Source: Bryoerythrophyllum caledonicum
Taxonomy: Eukaryota; Streptophyta; Bryopsida; Pottiales; Pottiaceae
Assembly (NCBI GenBank): GCA_963971425.1
Contig: OZ020518.1
Coordinates: 573,001-637,000 of the forward strand
Direction of reading: 5' to 3'
Length of the DNA stretch: 64,000 nucleotides
The notes beneath the pieces are model-generated. The model searched no databases. It was not told where the DNA came from and saw only the letters and a list, made by a program, of their open reading frames with translations. The first letter of the stretch is position 1. Each line of letters starts with the position of its first letter. Made by a program: the position numbers and the translations under genes. Below, in pieces: positions 47,235-59,130 of the stretch.

Positions 47235-47609
47235 TCAAAAGATCCAGGATGTGACTGCGAGGGCACGGCTACCGATTTTTGGCCACCAGGGAATCGGAAA
47301 ACTGGTGGACTGGGATAGGACTTTGGAGCCGTGGAAGGCACGTGCAGCTGATTCGGGCGACTTCTGAAAGTGCTGGACTGTGTCGTTCTCTGTCACAATA
47401 TCGTCGACTAAGATACCATTAGCGTAGTATAAAACTATCGGGTGTCGATGCTCCTGTAAGCACTTGAGCGAGTCAGCTTCTGTCCGTTTGGTCGTTCTGA
47501 GTTGATCCAGGCGTTGATTGAGCGAGTCGGGGCGGGACCGGGCGGGGTGGAACGGTTCCAGTTGGGAGCGAGCAGGCTGGGGTGGAGGTGGTGAAGCTTG
47601 CCTGCTCAT
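47235..47609 (-). CDS. Hypothetical ORF, 124 residues, doubtful
   Basis: ATG-initiated, with a Pro/Ser/Arg-rich start (MSRQASPPPPQPARSQLEPF) and no known motif. It points away from the GTPase gene 640 bp further on, so it could be a divergent short gene or a chance frame in promoter DNA. Composition is more GC-rich than its surroundings. Confidence 0.2.
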   Translation of the reverse strand: MSRQASPPPPQPARSQLEPFHPARSRPDSLNQRLDQLRTTKRTEADSLKCLQEHRHPIVLYYANGILVDDIVTENDTVQHFQKSPESAARAFHGSKVLSQSTSFPIPWWPKIGSRALAVTSWIF

Positions 47610-48246
47610 AGGGGCTAGCTGACTGTAGCACCCGCTGAGTTAGTGTGCCAGTGAGCCAGCGTACGCGTGCAGCTCCACTGGGTACGGTGTTCGCGACAGA
47701 GTCGAGTCCAGGGTGCTAGCTGCTGGGAAGCTCAGGCTAACTCAAGGTCGGGTTCCCACCAATTGGAAGATCAGTAATTGGTCCATTCACAGTGTGAAGC
47801 GCGCGGCACCTGCGAGTTGCGACGATCAGCTCTTCACCGCACGTTTACTCTGGTACGCGGCAATTTACCCTGTATCAACGTGCCCTTTTGTCAATGTGTC
47901 AAGGTGCCGTAGGTTGGATCGAGACGCTGAGTCCATGCTTTGGGAGACTCGGAGCAGGGACGCGCTGCATGTCGATGGTCCCCTAGCTATGTAATCAACT
48001 GGACCGATTGTAGCAACCAGAGTAGTGTATTTGACCTTGTCGAGCGTCTTCGCGAACGTTTTGTCGTCGCAGGCAGCCAGTGCTCACTGGTTGCCCACTC
48101 GTGCGACTAATTGAGGATGTTTCTGAGCCGGGATGTTGTACTGTTCTTCTGATGCACTGCGTTTGAGCGGGTGATCAGGCGTTTTCTTCTAATTGAACGT
48201 GAGTGGCTAAGGACATCCCCGTTGAGCGTAAGGTTGGGCTTTCCGA
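47610..48246 (+). promoter_or_regulatory. 5' flank and probable leader of the GTPase gene
   Basis: GC rises compared with the flanks and no repeats occur. No clear TATA box was picked out. An upstream out-of-frame ATG at 48,203 could give an upstream ORF that overlaps the GTPase start. Confidence 0.3.
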
Positions 48247-50160
48247 ATGGAGGGGATTGGATCTGGGTCCCAGATCCCCGCGGCGAAGGTGCAAGAGGCG
48301 AACAGCTCTCTCAACATCCTACTTCTCGGGCCAACTGGAGTTGGGAAGTCAACATTCATCAACGCTCTTTGCAACTACCTCGTTTATCCTTCTCTCGATG
48401 ATGCAGTGTCAAAAGGTGATGTGCAGAGTCTCATATACTCCGAGTTCACAACATCTACATACGAGAACCGGAAGCTTGTGAAGAAAACGATTTCGGTTGG
48501 AGAGCGGGATCCGGAAGAGAGTGCGACCTCCAAGGGCGCTTCGGTCACCCAAAAGTGTAAGGCGTACAATTTCGTCGTCGGAGATGGGAGCCGGTCGATA
48601 CGCCTGATAGACACTCCTGGTATTGGAGACACCAGAGGTTTTGATCAGGATGTCAAGAATATGAATGATATTCTGTCATTCATCGCCCAGTATGAGGAGC
48701 TGAACGCGGTGTGCATACTTCTCAAGCCCAATGAGGAGAGGCTGACCAATTCCCTCAGGTACTGCATCGTTCAGTTGCTTCAGAAACTTCACAGAGATGC
48801 TTGCAGCAACATCCTCTTCTGCTTTACAAACTCGAGGAGCACGTTCTATCGCCCTGGGAACACTCTGTTCCTCGTGGAGGAGATGCTGAAGCCGAAGTCG
48901 CGAGATGATTTCATTGAGCTGAATATCAAGCTGGATGATGCCAACACACTTTACCATTTCGACAGCGAGGCGTTTATTTTCCAATCCTCCGCGAAGAACG
49001 GCATCAGTTTTTCGGAGAGGGAGACCCGCGATTTCAGGGACAGCTGGGAGCAGTCCTCGGAGGAGGCAGCCAGGCTGATGAGCCACATTGCGCAGCTTGA
49101 ACCTCACATGATTAAGGAGACATTGTCTTTGAACCGGGTGAGGGTCTTGCTCGAAAGCTTGGAGGTGCCGTTGCGCGATATTCTCGCTGCGATTCAGAAG
49201 AACCTGGTCGAAACTCGGAGAGTTCGGAATGAGGTGGACGAAAGTCGTGGGGATGTTGTGAAAAGTAATGCGTCATTACTGCGCACCGAGGAATATCTGA
49301 AGACTGTTGCTCTGGAGATTCCTCGATTAACTTGTAATAAGAAGGAGGTGTGTGGTTGTGAAGTCTGTCATGGTAAATGCAGTCCTACTGAGACGACTAT
49401 GGGTCTTATCGAGGATTTTGTCGGTAAGTTGGACAGTGTTCGGAGTTTATTTGGTGTTCAGGAGGATACCGTGTTCTGCAAACAATTGTCGTTGTCGTCT
49501 GGCAAGTGCAGGACTTGCGGTTGTGACAATGATCTTCATATTCGTGAGACCTCTAAGAGAGTACCTGCCACTCGCACTGTCGAGGATCCGGCAATTAGGC
49601 ATGCGCTTAATGAACGGATTTCAGAAGTTGACAAGAAACAGAAGATCTTGATCATATTAGAGGTGAGAGAAGAGTCTTTCAAGGCAGAGTACGACTGTGT
49701 TTTGCAAACAGCTGCGCTTTTTGCTGGATTCTTGGAGCAGAATAGCATCATCACCCACCACAACGCTACATCGCAGTACCTGAAGCAGCAAATAAAGGAG
49801 AGCAGAGGTGATCCTGACCGAGTGAAGGAACTCCAAGGCATGCTTGATTCGTATGAGGAATATGCTCAGCGGTTCAATTTGCAGAGGAAAGGCACGAAGC
49901 GTATCACCGTGGAGGATGTCGACATTGAGGTTAAGAAACTTTACGCGTTGGACCTGCATGGTTCCCAGTTGAAGGCCTGGAGTGATGGTGTAGAGAGCAA
50001 ACTGGATTTCCAAAGAGTTGAAGCTAGGAGACGAGCAGAGGTGGCATACGCGCTGCCGCGAGTGGAACCTCCTAGTGGCAAACCAGCAGGTGATTCTGGT
50101 CGAAATTACATTGTTGGAAAGATCCTGGGCTCATGGCCATTAAAGATGCGGTCCAACTGA
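48247..50160 (+). CDS. Single-exon P-loop GTPase with Cys-rich middle region, 637 aa
   Basis: The G domain is at residues about 21-250. G1 is GPTGVGKST (28-36), a candidate G2 Thr is near 101, G3 is DTPGIGD (122-128), and the G4 position reads FTNSR (193-197) instead of the usual N/TKxD. The pattern is near septin, AIG1 and dynamin-like TRAFAC GTPases, but I cannot place it in a named family. Residues about 365-381 hold CNKKEVCGCEVCHGKC, and 411-430 hold CKQLSLSSGKC followed by CRTCGC and a His, probably a metal-binding pair. Helical, coiled-coil-prone segments flank these. No signal peptide or membrane segment, so it is probably cytosolic. Intact, intron-free, with no close gene neighbours. 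The ATG at 48,247 is the first in frame ahead of the P-loop. Function unknown; similar single-exon proteins, as I recall, occur in fungi and animals. Confidence 0.85.
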   Translation: MEGIGSGSQIPAAKVQEANSSLNILLLGPTGVGKSTFINALCNYLVYPSLDDAVSKGDVQSLIYSEFTTSTYENRKLVKKTISVGERDPEESATSKGASVTQKCKAYNFVVGDGSRSIRLIDTPGIGDTRGFDQDVKNMNDILSFIAQYEELNAVCILLKPNEERLTNSLRYCIVQLLQKLHRDACSNILFCFTNSRSTFYRPGNTLFLVEEMLKPKSRDDFIELNIKLDDANTLYHFDSEAFIFQSSAKNGISFSERETRDFRDSWEQSSEEAARLMSHIAQLEPHMIKETLSLNRVRVLLESLEVPLRDILAAIQKNLVETRRVRNEVDESRGDVVKSNASLLRTEEYLKTVALEIPRLTCNKKEVCGCEVCHGKCSPTETTMGLIEDFVGKLDSVRSLFGVQEDTVFCKQLSLSSGKCRTCGCDNDLHIRETSKRVPATRTVEDPAIRHALNERISEVDKKQKILIILEVREESFKAEYDCVLQTAALFAGFLEQNSIITHHNATSQYLKQQIKESRGDPDRVKELQGMLDSYEEYAQRFNLQRKGTKRITVEDVDIEVKKLYALDLHGSQLKAWSDGVESKLDFQRVEARRRAEVAYALPRVEPPSGKPAGDSGRNYIVGKILGSWPLKMRSN

Positions 50161-51366
50161 TCTAAACTTTGAAGTTGGCAAGTTTAGGTACGTGTGTGCT
50201 GATGATTCCATTCCTTGTATCATGTAGCCCCACTAATGTTGGGGAGGTGAGGGCTACGAATCTCAAAAACTATTGCCTCCTGTACACTCTAGCAAATCCT
50301 TTACCCCTTGATGGAGGGCAAGGGTAACCCAAAATGAACTCATGTAGAATTCTCAGTACCCTCCTCTCTCAATATTATACCTGCCTAACTCTGGTTATCA
50401 CCAATTGCGTGAGAAAGCTAGCTGTTACAAAGTGTCTGGTTTTGGAATTCCAACGTGGATATGAAGTTGAACAATCATGATCACTTAAAGAAATTCATGC
50501 AGATATGACGTGGTCAAATGTGATCAGTAGCTGTTCTGCGTTTGCTTGTGCAGATTTCATTTGGAGATACTGGGTGGATGCCAGAACGCGGTGGATTGGA
50601 GGCGACAGACAAGTCATTATAGTGTTTACTGTGTTAATTATTTGTACAGAGAGCTGTGTTTGGACTTGGAGTAACACGTTCTCCAACTTTGCCAGTGTAC
50701 ATGCAGGATTAGATAATAGCACTGTCTAGAACATCATGTTACGTCATCGCTGCATGTGAGCAGTTATTGTGCCCCACATTCCATAAATAAGTAAATGACT
50801 TGGATAATTGGACTAAGGTAAGCCTTCCCATAACCAACAAAAACCCATAGCCAACGCCTATAAAATTGGGGTATATCCAACCCTCTTTCATCCCATTACC
50901 ACCAGCTCACCTCCAAATGGAGGTTTTCTATTAGTCAAGACCCTTCCTTTTGGTCGTTGGTTATCGGGGGTACCTATTGTTGGCCACCCACTAAACATGG
51001 CTACACAGTTTGAAAATTCATAACTAATTCAATTTTCATTGGAAAAATATGAAATCACTTGGGTTGGAACTGTAACTCTATTGGCTATCACTGAAAAAAT
51101 AATAGTATAATTATCTCCTCTCCCTATATGCTCATTCCTTAGCTTGTCGGTTTTAGGGGGGCTTACCTTATATCTCTAGCTTTTCTTCTCACCAAATCAT
51201 GTGCCCTCTTGTTCTTCAATATTTTACCACGTCATTTTCTCCTCGTTTATCTCTCATTTACCTACATTTTCCTAATACGGGCTTTATCCACCTACATAAG
51301 TCTTCACATAGACTTTACCTTCAAGGAGACGGAGCCAACAAGAATCTACTCAGAAATAAAAGTCAT
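50161..51366. other. Intergenic between GTPase and LINE
   Basis: It holds the GTPase 3' end and AT-rich spacer. The last 13 bases (51354-51366, AAATAAAAGTCAT) are the left target duplication of the LINE. Short ORFs carry no motifs. Confidence 0.5.
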
Positions 51367-51843
51367 AGGAAGCAGTAGCAACAGCAGAGGGGGGCAATGG
51401 AGCTCCGAAGAGCACCCTGTGACTCAGAAGGGCCTCCGTCGTTAGCAAGTGATCTCACGCATTGCGCCTCGTAGGATTAGGTCGCCCAATCGAGTATAAT
51501 GGAGAAGCAAATCATCTTTTCTTCTCATCTCTTTCTGGTACAGATCGGCAGGTCAGCAGGGAAGCCTTCTCAGGTGGAATATCGTTAGGGTTAGGATTTG
51601 TAGGATTCACTGTAGCTAGTCTTCACTGTTTGCCACTTTGTAGGCCACGCGGCTCGAGGAAGGGTGGAATATCGCGCGGCCTAACAGACCTCAGAACTAT
51701 TTGCCAACAAGTGTGGTTGATCGAATGGCTCAAGGGGGAAGAAGATCGGGCGGTTACCACAAGGCGGGAATCCCAAGATAGTTAGTGCCAAGCATATTAC
51801 TCTGTTACTGTACATGCATTGGGCTGGATTCAACTGAAACTAC

Positions 51844-52797
51844 GTGTTCAAGCTGGACGGCGGAGCGACGTCCTCCTTCTCCTCATACGCAGATGCACTT
51901 AAGAAACAGATTGCACACGCGCTGATCAAGCCTTCATCGTCAGAACCGGCGAGGGAGGCAGTAAAGCTACAACAGCTGGAGCGGGTGGAGCCGGAGCTGG
52001 TGGCGGTGGCGACACATCTAGGACAACACGCACCAATCCATCCAACGCGAGCCACTCTAGGTGAACAATTTCCATCCGAACTCTATCGTTGTAGCACACG
52101 CTTTCTCATTAACAAACAAGCGCGTGAAGTTAGTTTGGACAAGGAAAAGGTAGAGAAGGAAATGGACTTCCTACGGAAAAGGGTAGCGATAGCATACTTC
52201 GTAGGTGGGAAGCAGTCATCGAAAACGATTCAAGAATGGTTGGACAACACCGAAAGAGAACTCAATGAATCCTTCCAACTCGGAAGAGAGCTAGGACAGG
52301 GTTTCTTTCAGATTTTTGCTAAGGACGAGCCGACATTAGAGCGGATCCTAATGCTTACGCCACATGTATCTAAATGGGGAACGTTCATTATGCAGCCATG
52401 GGGAGCCAACTTCAATCCCAATAAACCACAGGGTCTTAGAATCCCAATATGGATTACTCTCAAAGAAATACCTGATGAATTCAGGAGTAGCGCACAGGAA
52501 ATGGCTGCATGCCTAGGGCAGGTTATTGGGAGAAACAAAGAAAATCCCTACTCATCTGACCAAAAGTTCTGTATCACTGTCAAATCCGGGGAATCCTTCG
52601 ATCTGTCAATTGATGTAGTAAACCCAGTTATAGGCACGAAATCGACGATCTTAGTAGACTACAATAATCTCCCAATTCGTTGTAGGGTCTACCTCTCCAC
52701 TGCTCATTTGATCAGAGAATGCCCAAACCATAACCGTGACAAGCGCCGCTCTCCAAACCCTCGACAATCGAACCAGACACTGCCAAACACGAAGTAA
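51844..52797 (+). CDS. LINE ORF1 protein (DUF4283-like), 317 aa
   Basis: The nucleic-acid-binding ORF1 protein of plant L1 elements. An RRM-like DUF4283 region is suggested by FFQIFAKDEPTLERIL, WGTFIMQPWGANFNP and LRIPIWITLKEIPDEF (residues about 150-215). A zinc knuckle follows (CRVYLSTAHLIREC, 280-293) in which the second Cys is replaced by Tyr. A basic tail ends the frame. ORF1 probably once continued, since 52.8-54.2 kb holds further fragments in Pro/Ser-rich frames (53,287-53,685 and 53,725-54,222). The first ATG of the track is at 51,844; the original start could be elsewhere. Confidence 0.75.
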   Translation: MFKLDGGATSSFSSYADALKKQIAHALIKPSSSEPAREAVKLQQLERVEPELVAVATHLGQHAPIHPTRATLGEQFPSELYRCSTRFLINKQAREVSLDKEKVEKEMDFLRKRVAIAYFVGGKQSSKTIQEWLDNTERELNESFQLGRELGQGFFQIFAKDEPTLERILMLTPHVSKWGTFIMQPWGANFNPNKPQGLRIPIWITLKEIPDEFRSSAQEMAACLGQVIGRNKENPYSSDQKFCITVKSGESFDLSIDVVNPVIGTKSTILVDYNNLPIRCRVYLSTAHLIRECPNHNRDKRRSPNPRQSNQTLPNTK

Positions 52798-54218
52798 CCA
52801 GCGAATAAACATACCAGAGGAGTACAACAAGGAAGTCAGCTTTCAAGACTAGGTGCAAAGGCCCAACAAAAAGTATCAGAAGAGCATAGAGCTAGTAGAT
52901 CAAGAGGGGGCAAGAATCATGTAGAGACCCAGGATAGGGGGCAGGAGGAACGAGTTTAGGACACGGACGTCGTCATGGGACAAGCCCAAGGGCAGGATCA
53001 ATCTCGAATTGAAGCATAGGCTCGGAACCCAATCACAACAATGCAGGAGGTATCAACAGAAGAGCCGACAGCCGTCAGAGAAATGACACTCAACTCATCC
53101 CGTTTGGTAGATGGTAGGAGAACTAACAAGGTGTAAGAAGTCGGCCAGAGACATCTCGGCCTAACAACCTGGATCGCAAGAGAAAATGAGCGTGGTTATA
53201 TCTCATCCCTAAATACGAGCGAGTTCTCTGATATGAACGTGTTCAACTGAGCTCGTAACTTCTGGAACGAGCACCAAGAAAAGTCCTTGCCACTACCCGA
53301 GAGAAACTCAACTAACTCGCCAAAAACGAAGCTCGATAGTCATCCTGCAACCTCGTCACACATGGGACCTTCACCATTAGGAACAATGATCCCAGATGAA
53401 CAAGCAGGGTCCTCATCGAGGCAACCATTCAACGACCCACGATCCACATCATCCGAAGTCCCCTCATCTCCAAGCTTGATGAGAATTGATAGCGCCGCTT
53501 TCACAATAGCCAATCTCGCGTTTGATCAGATCCAGTTCGAGAAAGGCAAGAGGAAATGGAACCTAGGAGGCTTACACAGCAGCGACACAAGAATCGACAC
53601 AAGCTTTGGCCAAGCATTTAACACAGTAGATATAGAAGAAGGAGAGCGAGACTCAAGGGAACAGTTCACCACCATTCGCTCGTAGAACTCAAATTACCTA
53701 CGTCAGGACTTTGACCTCAACCAAATGGTCCTCTCGAGATCCCAATCATTGGATTGTGGCCTGGAAGGGACAGGGAAATCGGACAACCTAGGTTTCAACG
53801 GCCATGCAGACAAAAGCCTTAACGGTGAGTACTATAACACTACGGCCAAAGGACGCAACAATTATAGGATACCCACCTTGTTTGCTCCTGTAGTTAGAGA
53901 GTGGTTAAGAGAACAAGGGTTTCATACCGCATACCTCTCTCCCTCACCACACTGCAATAGGTTATCAGCCCGTACCATCGACAGACAAAACAAAGGCTTT
54001 TCCATACATACGAGAAGAAGTGACGAAGGAGCATCGACTCAACAAAGACGGCAGGCTAAGATCAGCGCCAATTTGACGGTACAACTACCAAAAAAACGGG
54101 ACAGACATGTTAACATTATCGAGCACACACCTAGCCGGTTACTGACTCATTCGGACGCACTCTTAACCCAACCTCCCCTGAATGTTAGGGCTAGTTCTCC
54201 TCTCAAAAATAATACTAC

Positions 54219-54889
54219 ATGAAAGTCGCCATCCTATCTCATAACGTCCAGGGGATTAACGATCCAGACAAAGTCGGAGTAGTCAGAAACTACCTTCTAA
54301 ACCATCTGAAGAACCTAGATATAGTCTATTTGCAAGAGCTGAAGCTTCGCGGCCAAAAATTCGTGGAGATTAGTAATTTAGTATGGCAAGGAGCATCATT
54401 CTATGGCCAAGAAGCAAGCCTAGCATACAATAACAACGTAGACAATCTGAACGGCGCAGGAAGCGGCGGTTTGGGCATGTGGATTGCACCTAGGCTCTCT
54501 CACCTTATTTCAGATTCCGGTCATTCTCGGGGGGGGGGGGGGAAGCTCACTGGATTAAGTTTGAGGGTGTACCAGGAGGAGTAGTGGGAGTGCTTAATAT
54601 ATATGCTCCGCATACCTCAGCTCAACGATGTGAACTGTGGCAGGAATTTCTCTCAACCCTACCATCAAGCTGTAGATGGATACTAGTGGGAGACTGGAAC
54701 TTTGTAGAGAAAAACGCTGATAAATCCAACAATCGGGAGCCTGTCCGCACAGAAGAGGAGAAAAGGATCTTTGCGGAACTGGTAACACATCTACAAGTTT
54801 CAGACCCTTTCCCGAAGAAAAGTCAGCTCCGTTTCACCTGGAATAATAGACGTACCAACGGCTGTAGAACCCTAGCAAGACTCGACTGA
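54219..54889 (+). pseudogene. LINE ORF2, endonuclease part
   Basis: An apurinic-type endonuclease domain: SHNVQGIND at the start, VYLQELKL (catalytic Glu), LNIYAPH, LVGDWNFVE (Asp/Asn) and a terminal ARLD. The domain is in two frames, and the change falls at a run of 14 G at 54529-54542, a likely slippage site. The C-terminal His of the domain (family form SDH) is not visible in the clean frame. Confidence 0.8.
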
Positions 54890-55062
54890 GCTTATACATT
54901 TCTTTCCCCTAGTCTCAAAGTCTCCACAAAAGACTACAAGATTCTTGGTGACTGCTCAATTCAGACCACTTACTTATCTTCCGACAGGTGTGGCTAGACA
55001 AGGTTCTCAAAAGACCCTCCTCCTACGTGATGAATGCATCCTAATATCTTGCAGACAAGGAC

Positions 55063-56967
55063 ATGAAAGATTCAATTAATGAGATATGGCTCAAGCACAA
55101 CGAGCTCCTTTTCTTCGGAAAGCTGAGGCGCTGCGTTAAGTTTTATAAAGAGTTATGTGTAAAACGGGCTGAAGCAAATCGGAGAGACGAAGGGCTGATA
55201 AGGCAGCACCTGGGAGAGGCTACGGAGAGTCTGCAAGCTGACCCGACCAATTCCGGCAGACAGGAACATGTCACTATTCTGCTGGATAGGCTCGAAGTCT
55301 TCGAAAAAAACAAAGTAGCAGGACAACAGCTGAGAAGCAGGCTTAAATGGAGAGAAGCTGGGGATCAATTCTCGAAGGACTTCTTCCAAGCTCACAAGAT
55401 GTGTTCCAATGCCTCCCAGATAACAGAATTGTCGGACCACCTAGGACATGACCACACAAGTCAATCAACCCTTGAACAGATCTGTCACAAGTACTACGAG
55501 CGACTCTACACAACATGTCCAGAGATGCCGGCTTCTCAAGGGGCTGAGAACATGGCTCTTAGCTATATATCTAATCGGCTGTCACCTAACATGAAACAAG
55601 GCCTAAAAGAAGAAATTACACTTTCCGAACTTGAAGCTGCTATGAAGGACATGCAAGTGGGCAAGTAGCCAGGACCGAATGGTGGTCTTAGAATTCTACA
55701 AGTCTCTATGGGACATAATAGGGAAGGACTTCAGCACCATGGTTCAACAAAGCATTGCAATAGGGTGTTTCCCAAAAGGAGTCACCAAAGGGACAATCGC
55801 ATTGTTACACAAAGGGGGTCCACGTGCACCTCTCACTAATTGGTGCTCCATCACTCTCCTGAATCTAAGCTACAAAATCTATGCTAAAGCCATTTAACGG
55901 AGAATGCAATCCATCTTGATGGCTATCATTTTGCAAGACCAATCGGCCTTTCTGCCACTCAGGTTCATTCTAGATAACCTCCTTCTGACACAAGAAACGA
56001 TCGCTTGGGCAGAACATACGAGTCAACCGCTCTTATTCCTCAAGCTAGACTTCTCCAAGGCGTACGATATGGTGGAGTGGGGATTCCTGTTTAAAGTATT
56101 GGACAAAATGGATTTTCCTCCAGAATTCACCACCATGATAGAATTCTCTTTCAAGACGCAGGCGCCTCCGTCAAAGTGAACAGATCACCATCGGATACCT
56201 TTCAAATACAAAGAGGTGTAAGACAAGGATGTCCTTTAGCCCCCTATCTTTTCTTTATTGTCGCCGAAGTCTTGAACACTATGGTGTCAAAGGAGATGGA
56301 GCAGGGCAACATCAAAGGTATATCGCTACCTTTTAAAGACCGCCAGCAACTTCTAGCCCAGTTTGCAGACGATACCTCTTTCACACTGTTTGGAGAAGAA
56401 GTTTTTGTAACCACACTCATCTACTTTCTCGAATCATTTTGCTTAGCTTCAGGATTAGTACTCAACTGGCTGAAGTCGAATGGGTATTGGAAAAGTCCCC
56501 ACGATTATATTCGACCAGCTTGGACGGATGAGTTGGGAGTTACATGGGCTCAAGTTGAAGATATAAGCAAACTACTAGGAGCCCCCTTCAGGTTATCTAT
56601 CTCATATAAGGACATTGACGAATTTTTACATGCAAGACTAGCCAAAAGGCTAGTGCACGGGAGTTCTACTAGCTTGAACCCGACCGGCAGGAGCGTTGTG
56701 GTGAATAGCATACTAGTAGGAGCGTTATTTTTCTTCCTAGCTATTTGGGGTGGTACAAAAAAAGGAGTCAAACGCCTCAAAACAACAATCATGAACTATT
56801 TAGCATCAGGTAGTGTCCAAAGGTTGAGAGTCAGAGTAAGTTGGAAGTTGGAACTAGTGTTGCCAAACCCGAGAAAGGGGAGGACTCAATCTCATCAACC
56901 CGGAAGAGGCTGTTACAGCCTTGATGACAAAGTGGATCATCAAAGCCATGGAGCTTGGCGATTCTAA
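55063..56967 (+). pseudogene. LINE ORF2, reverse transcriptase part
   Basis: RT motifs in order: ITLLNLSYKIYAKAI, LFLKLDFSKAYDMVEW (first catalytic Asp), RGVRQGCPLAPYLFF and LLAQFADDTSFTL (FADD catalytic pair). The palm motifs are preserved, yet the region is split over at least four frames (stops near 55,666 and 55,895, shift near 56,177). Typical plant L1 spacing. Confidence 0.85.
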
Positions 56968-57693
56968 CCTTCATCTGTTCCTCAGGTATAGGTTAGCACA
57001 TTCCCAACCCTATGCAGGAGATAGATGGTCGTCTAGCATGTCATTTTTCACCCTACAAGGCTACCAAGCCAAAAAGGGATCAACTGTGTGGATCAGAGTT
57101 ATAACAACATGGAAAATCATGAGCAAGAAAGTCAACTAAATCTCTCCATCAAACTTCGACAAAATCTTAAGTAGCAGTATTTGGACGTGTCCGGACTTTC
57201 AAGCTATTGGGCTAGGTTTCTCAAAACTGCGAGCATCCAAACTTCACAAAGCTGGGCTACGCACATTCCGTAATGCCTGGAGCGGAGTCAGTTGGAAGTC
57301 AGAGAGAGAACTTATCATGGAATTTGGCCTAGAATAGAGGGAAGCGGGAGCTTGGGACGCTGTGATGGCTACCATCCAGGTGGCCTGGGCTCCGGTTCTA
57401 CATAGGTCGCACTCATCAATAGATTATAGAGAAAGGATAGGGATATTCGCCGATGAATTCTCTTTTGTCCTCCATTTAGTTTGTAGAACTGATGAAGGCT
57501 ACCTACCTCAATGTGGAGTCTTCATCTCGCATATTCCTTTTAAGATTGAGATCTTTGTAGTTCATCAATAGTCAGGGAGCCTATCATCTGTCCCTCACAA
57601 AATGAGGAACCGGAACGCAACTTGGGATTGTATGGGAGAGGATTACTAGACTAGGACCCGCTGAGATTTAACTGGCCCGGTGGCACGCCTATC

Positions 57694-58977
57694 ATGGTAT
57701 ACACATCGAAATTTGGCCGAAAGTGGTTGGGAGATAGCCACAAGTTATCGTCAGTGGTCTTAAGAAAATGGGCGGGGATCCTTCGAGAATCGTTTAAACT
57801 TCGGTGGACGAGTACGTGGGATTCATGCCGAGTGAAGAAAGAAGCCAGGCTCCTTTGGGCAATTTGGCATAAGACAGTAGCTGTTAATTCCTGGCATGGG
57901 CGATTTAATGAAGCAATCGATCAATGCTGCCCAGTCTGCCTAGAAGGAAGGAGAGAAATTATTCTCCGCAGGTTCTGGGAATGCAAATCCGCACAAAAGG
58001 CATGGAAGTGGGGGGAACAAATTATGAGTCTACTTGCTCCTAGTAAGAGATGTAGGAGAGACTATCCAGTCAATCAACCACGAAGGACAACTATTCAAGG
58101 AAACCATCAGCAGCTCAACCAGTCCAGTTCATCTCTAGCACAGGTCGACCTTAATAGAAGTTCTCGTAGAGTCACGGTGTTGGCACCCTGAAACTTACGC
58201 AGGTCGTGCACCATTCAATTAAGGTCTAGTACTGCTCAACGCGTGTATGGTTGGTCAGCTGGAGGTAGTGAAGACCCGCCTAACCTCTCAATCACGTCCC
58301 AGCAAGGTACCAGAATTGTGCCGCTAAGATGCACCAATCAGAGCCGAAGGTTAGACAGAGGGGCTGGCCCTCATAGCCGATAGGATTATAGCAATCCAGG
58401 TAACAGGGCTCAAAGAGTCCCCGGCCCGATGAGCTCCAACTCGACAAGCACTTGCAGGCGATGCATTTCACAACAGACCTCAAGCATCAGTACCAGGACA
58501 TGAGACAGAAGAGACAGGAATCAGCGTAAGAGGACCACTAGCCTCAGTAACAGCGTCAATCCAAACCTCGCGCAAGCCGGCATCACCCAAGATTCCAACA
58601 TCTCTTTTACGTGGAAACAAGGAATTTTTGTGCACCACACTCCTAGGAGATTCAGGAAAGTCAGTTGTATTTGGTTACTCCTCAAAGGAACTGTTATGTG
58701 GCATCTTTGGCATGAACGCAACGATGCGGCATTCAACGGTGTTCATTGGAACGATGGAAAAAGAATTTGTAAATTATGGCTGGGATTGGTCGACTATGGT
58801 CGTGCGGCTTGGAACAAGGTTCAGATCGAGTGTGGAAAGAAACCGTCCAAGGCTCCCAAGTTGATTGACTCTTTCCGTGATACCTGGTGCTGCAATGAGG
58901 TCATTGGTACTTGGAAGGAGAATCGTCCTCACTGGAAGATTGTTAGTCCTAGCTTTAGAGACTCTAGTGTCACGTAG
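57694..58977 (+). pseudogene. LINE ORF2, C-terminal zf-RVT region
   Basis: ARLLWAIWHKTVAVN, then CCPVCLEGRREIILRRFWEC matches the zinc-binding region after plant LINE RTs. WHLWHERNDAAFNGV near 58.69 kb is the usual downstream W..W..RN signature. The two parts lie in different frames. The element's 3' end follows at about 59.1 kb. Confidence 0.75.
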
Positions 58978-59130
58978 TGAGTTCTCTTTGTTGGTAGTTG
59001 TTGTTGTTGTGTGTTTGGGCCTCGTCAGACCTGGCAGGGTCGTTTGTTGTTCCTCGTTTTCTGTGTAATGAATTTTTCTTCATTTGTGTCAAAAAAAATA
59101 TTTAAAAAATATTTAAAAAATAAAAGTCAT

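Larger units (their letters stand above)
51367..59117 (+). mobile_element. Full-length L1-type LINE, decayed, about 7.75 kb
   Basis: A 13-bp direct repeat AAATAAAAGTCAT lies at 51354-51366 and again at 59118-59130, right after an A-rich tail (GTGTCAAAAAAAATATTTAA). This is a standard target-primed insertion with an AT-rich target. Inside, in order: 5' UTR, ORF1 (51,844), endonuclease (54,219), reverse transcriptase (about 55.6-56.6 kb) and a C-terminal zinc-binding region (57.7-58.0 kb). ORF2 is cut into several pieces by stops and frameshifts, so the copy is inactive. The target duplication is still perfect. Confidence 0.92.

Noticed and set aside
49352-49651. ORFs overlapping the GTPase in other frames
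   Set aside because: Shadows of the 637-codon frame.
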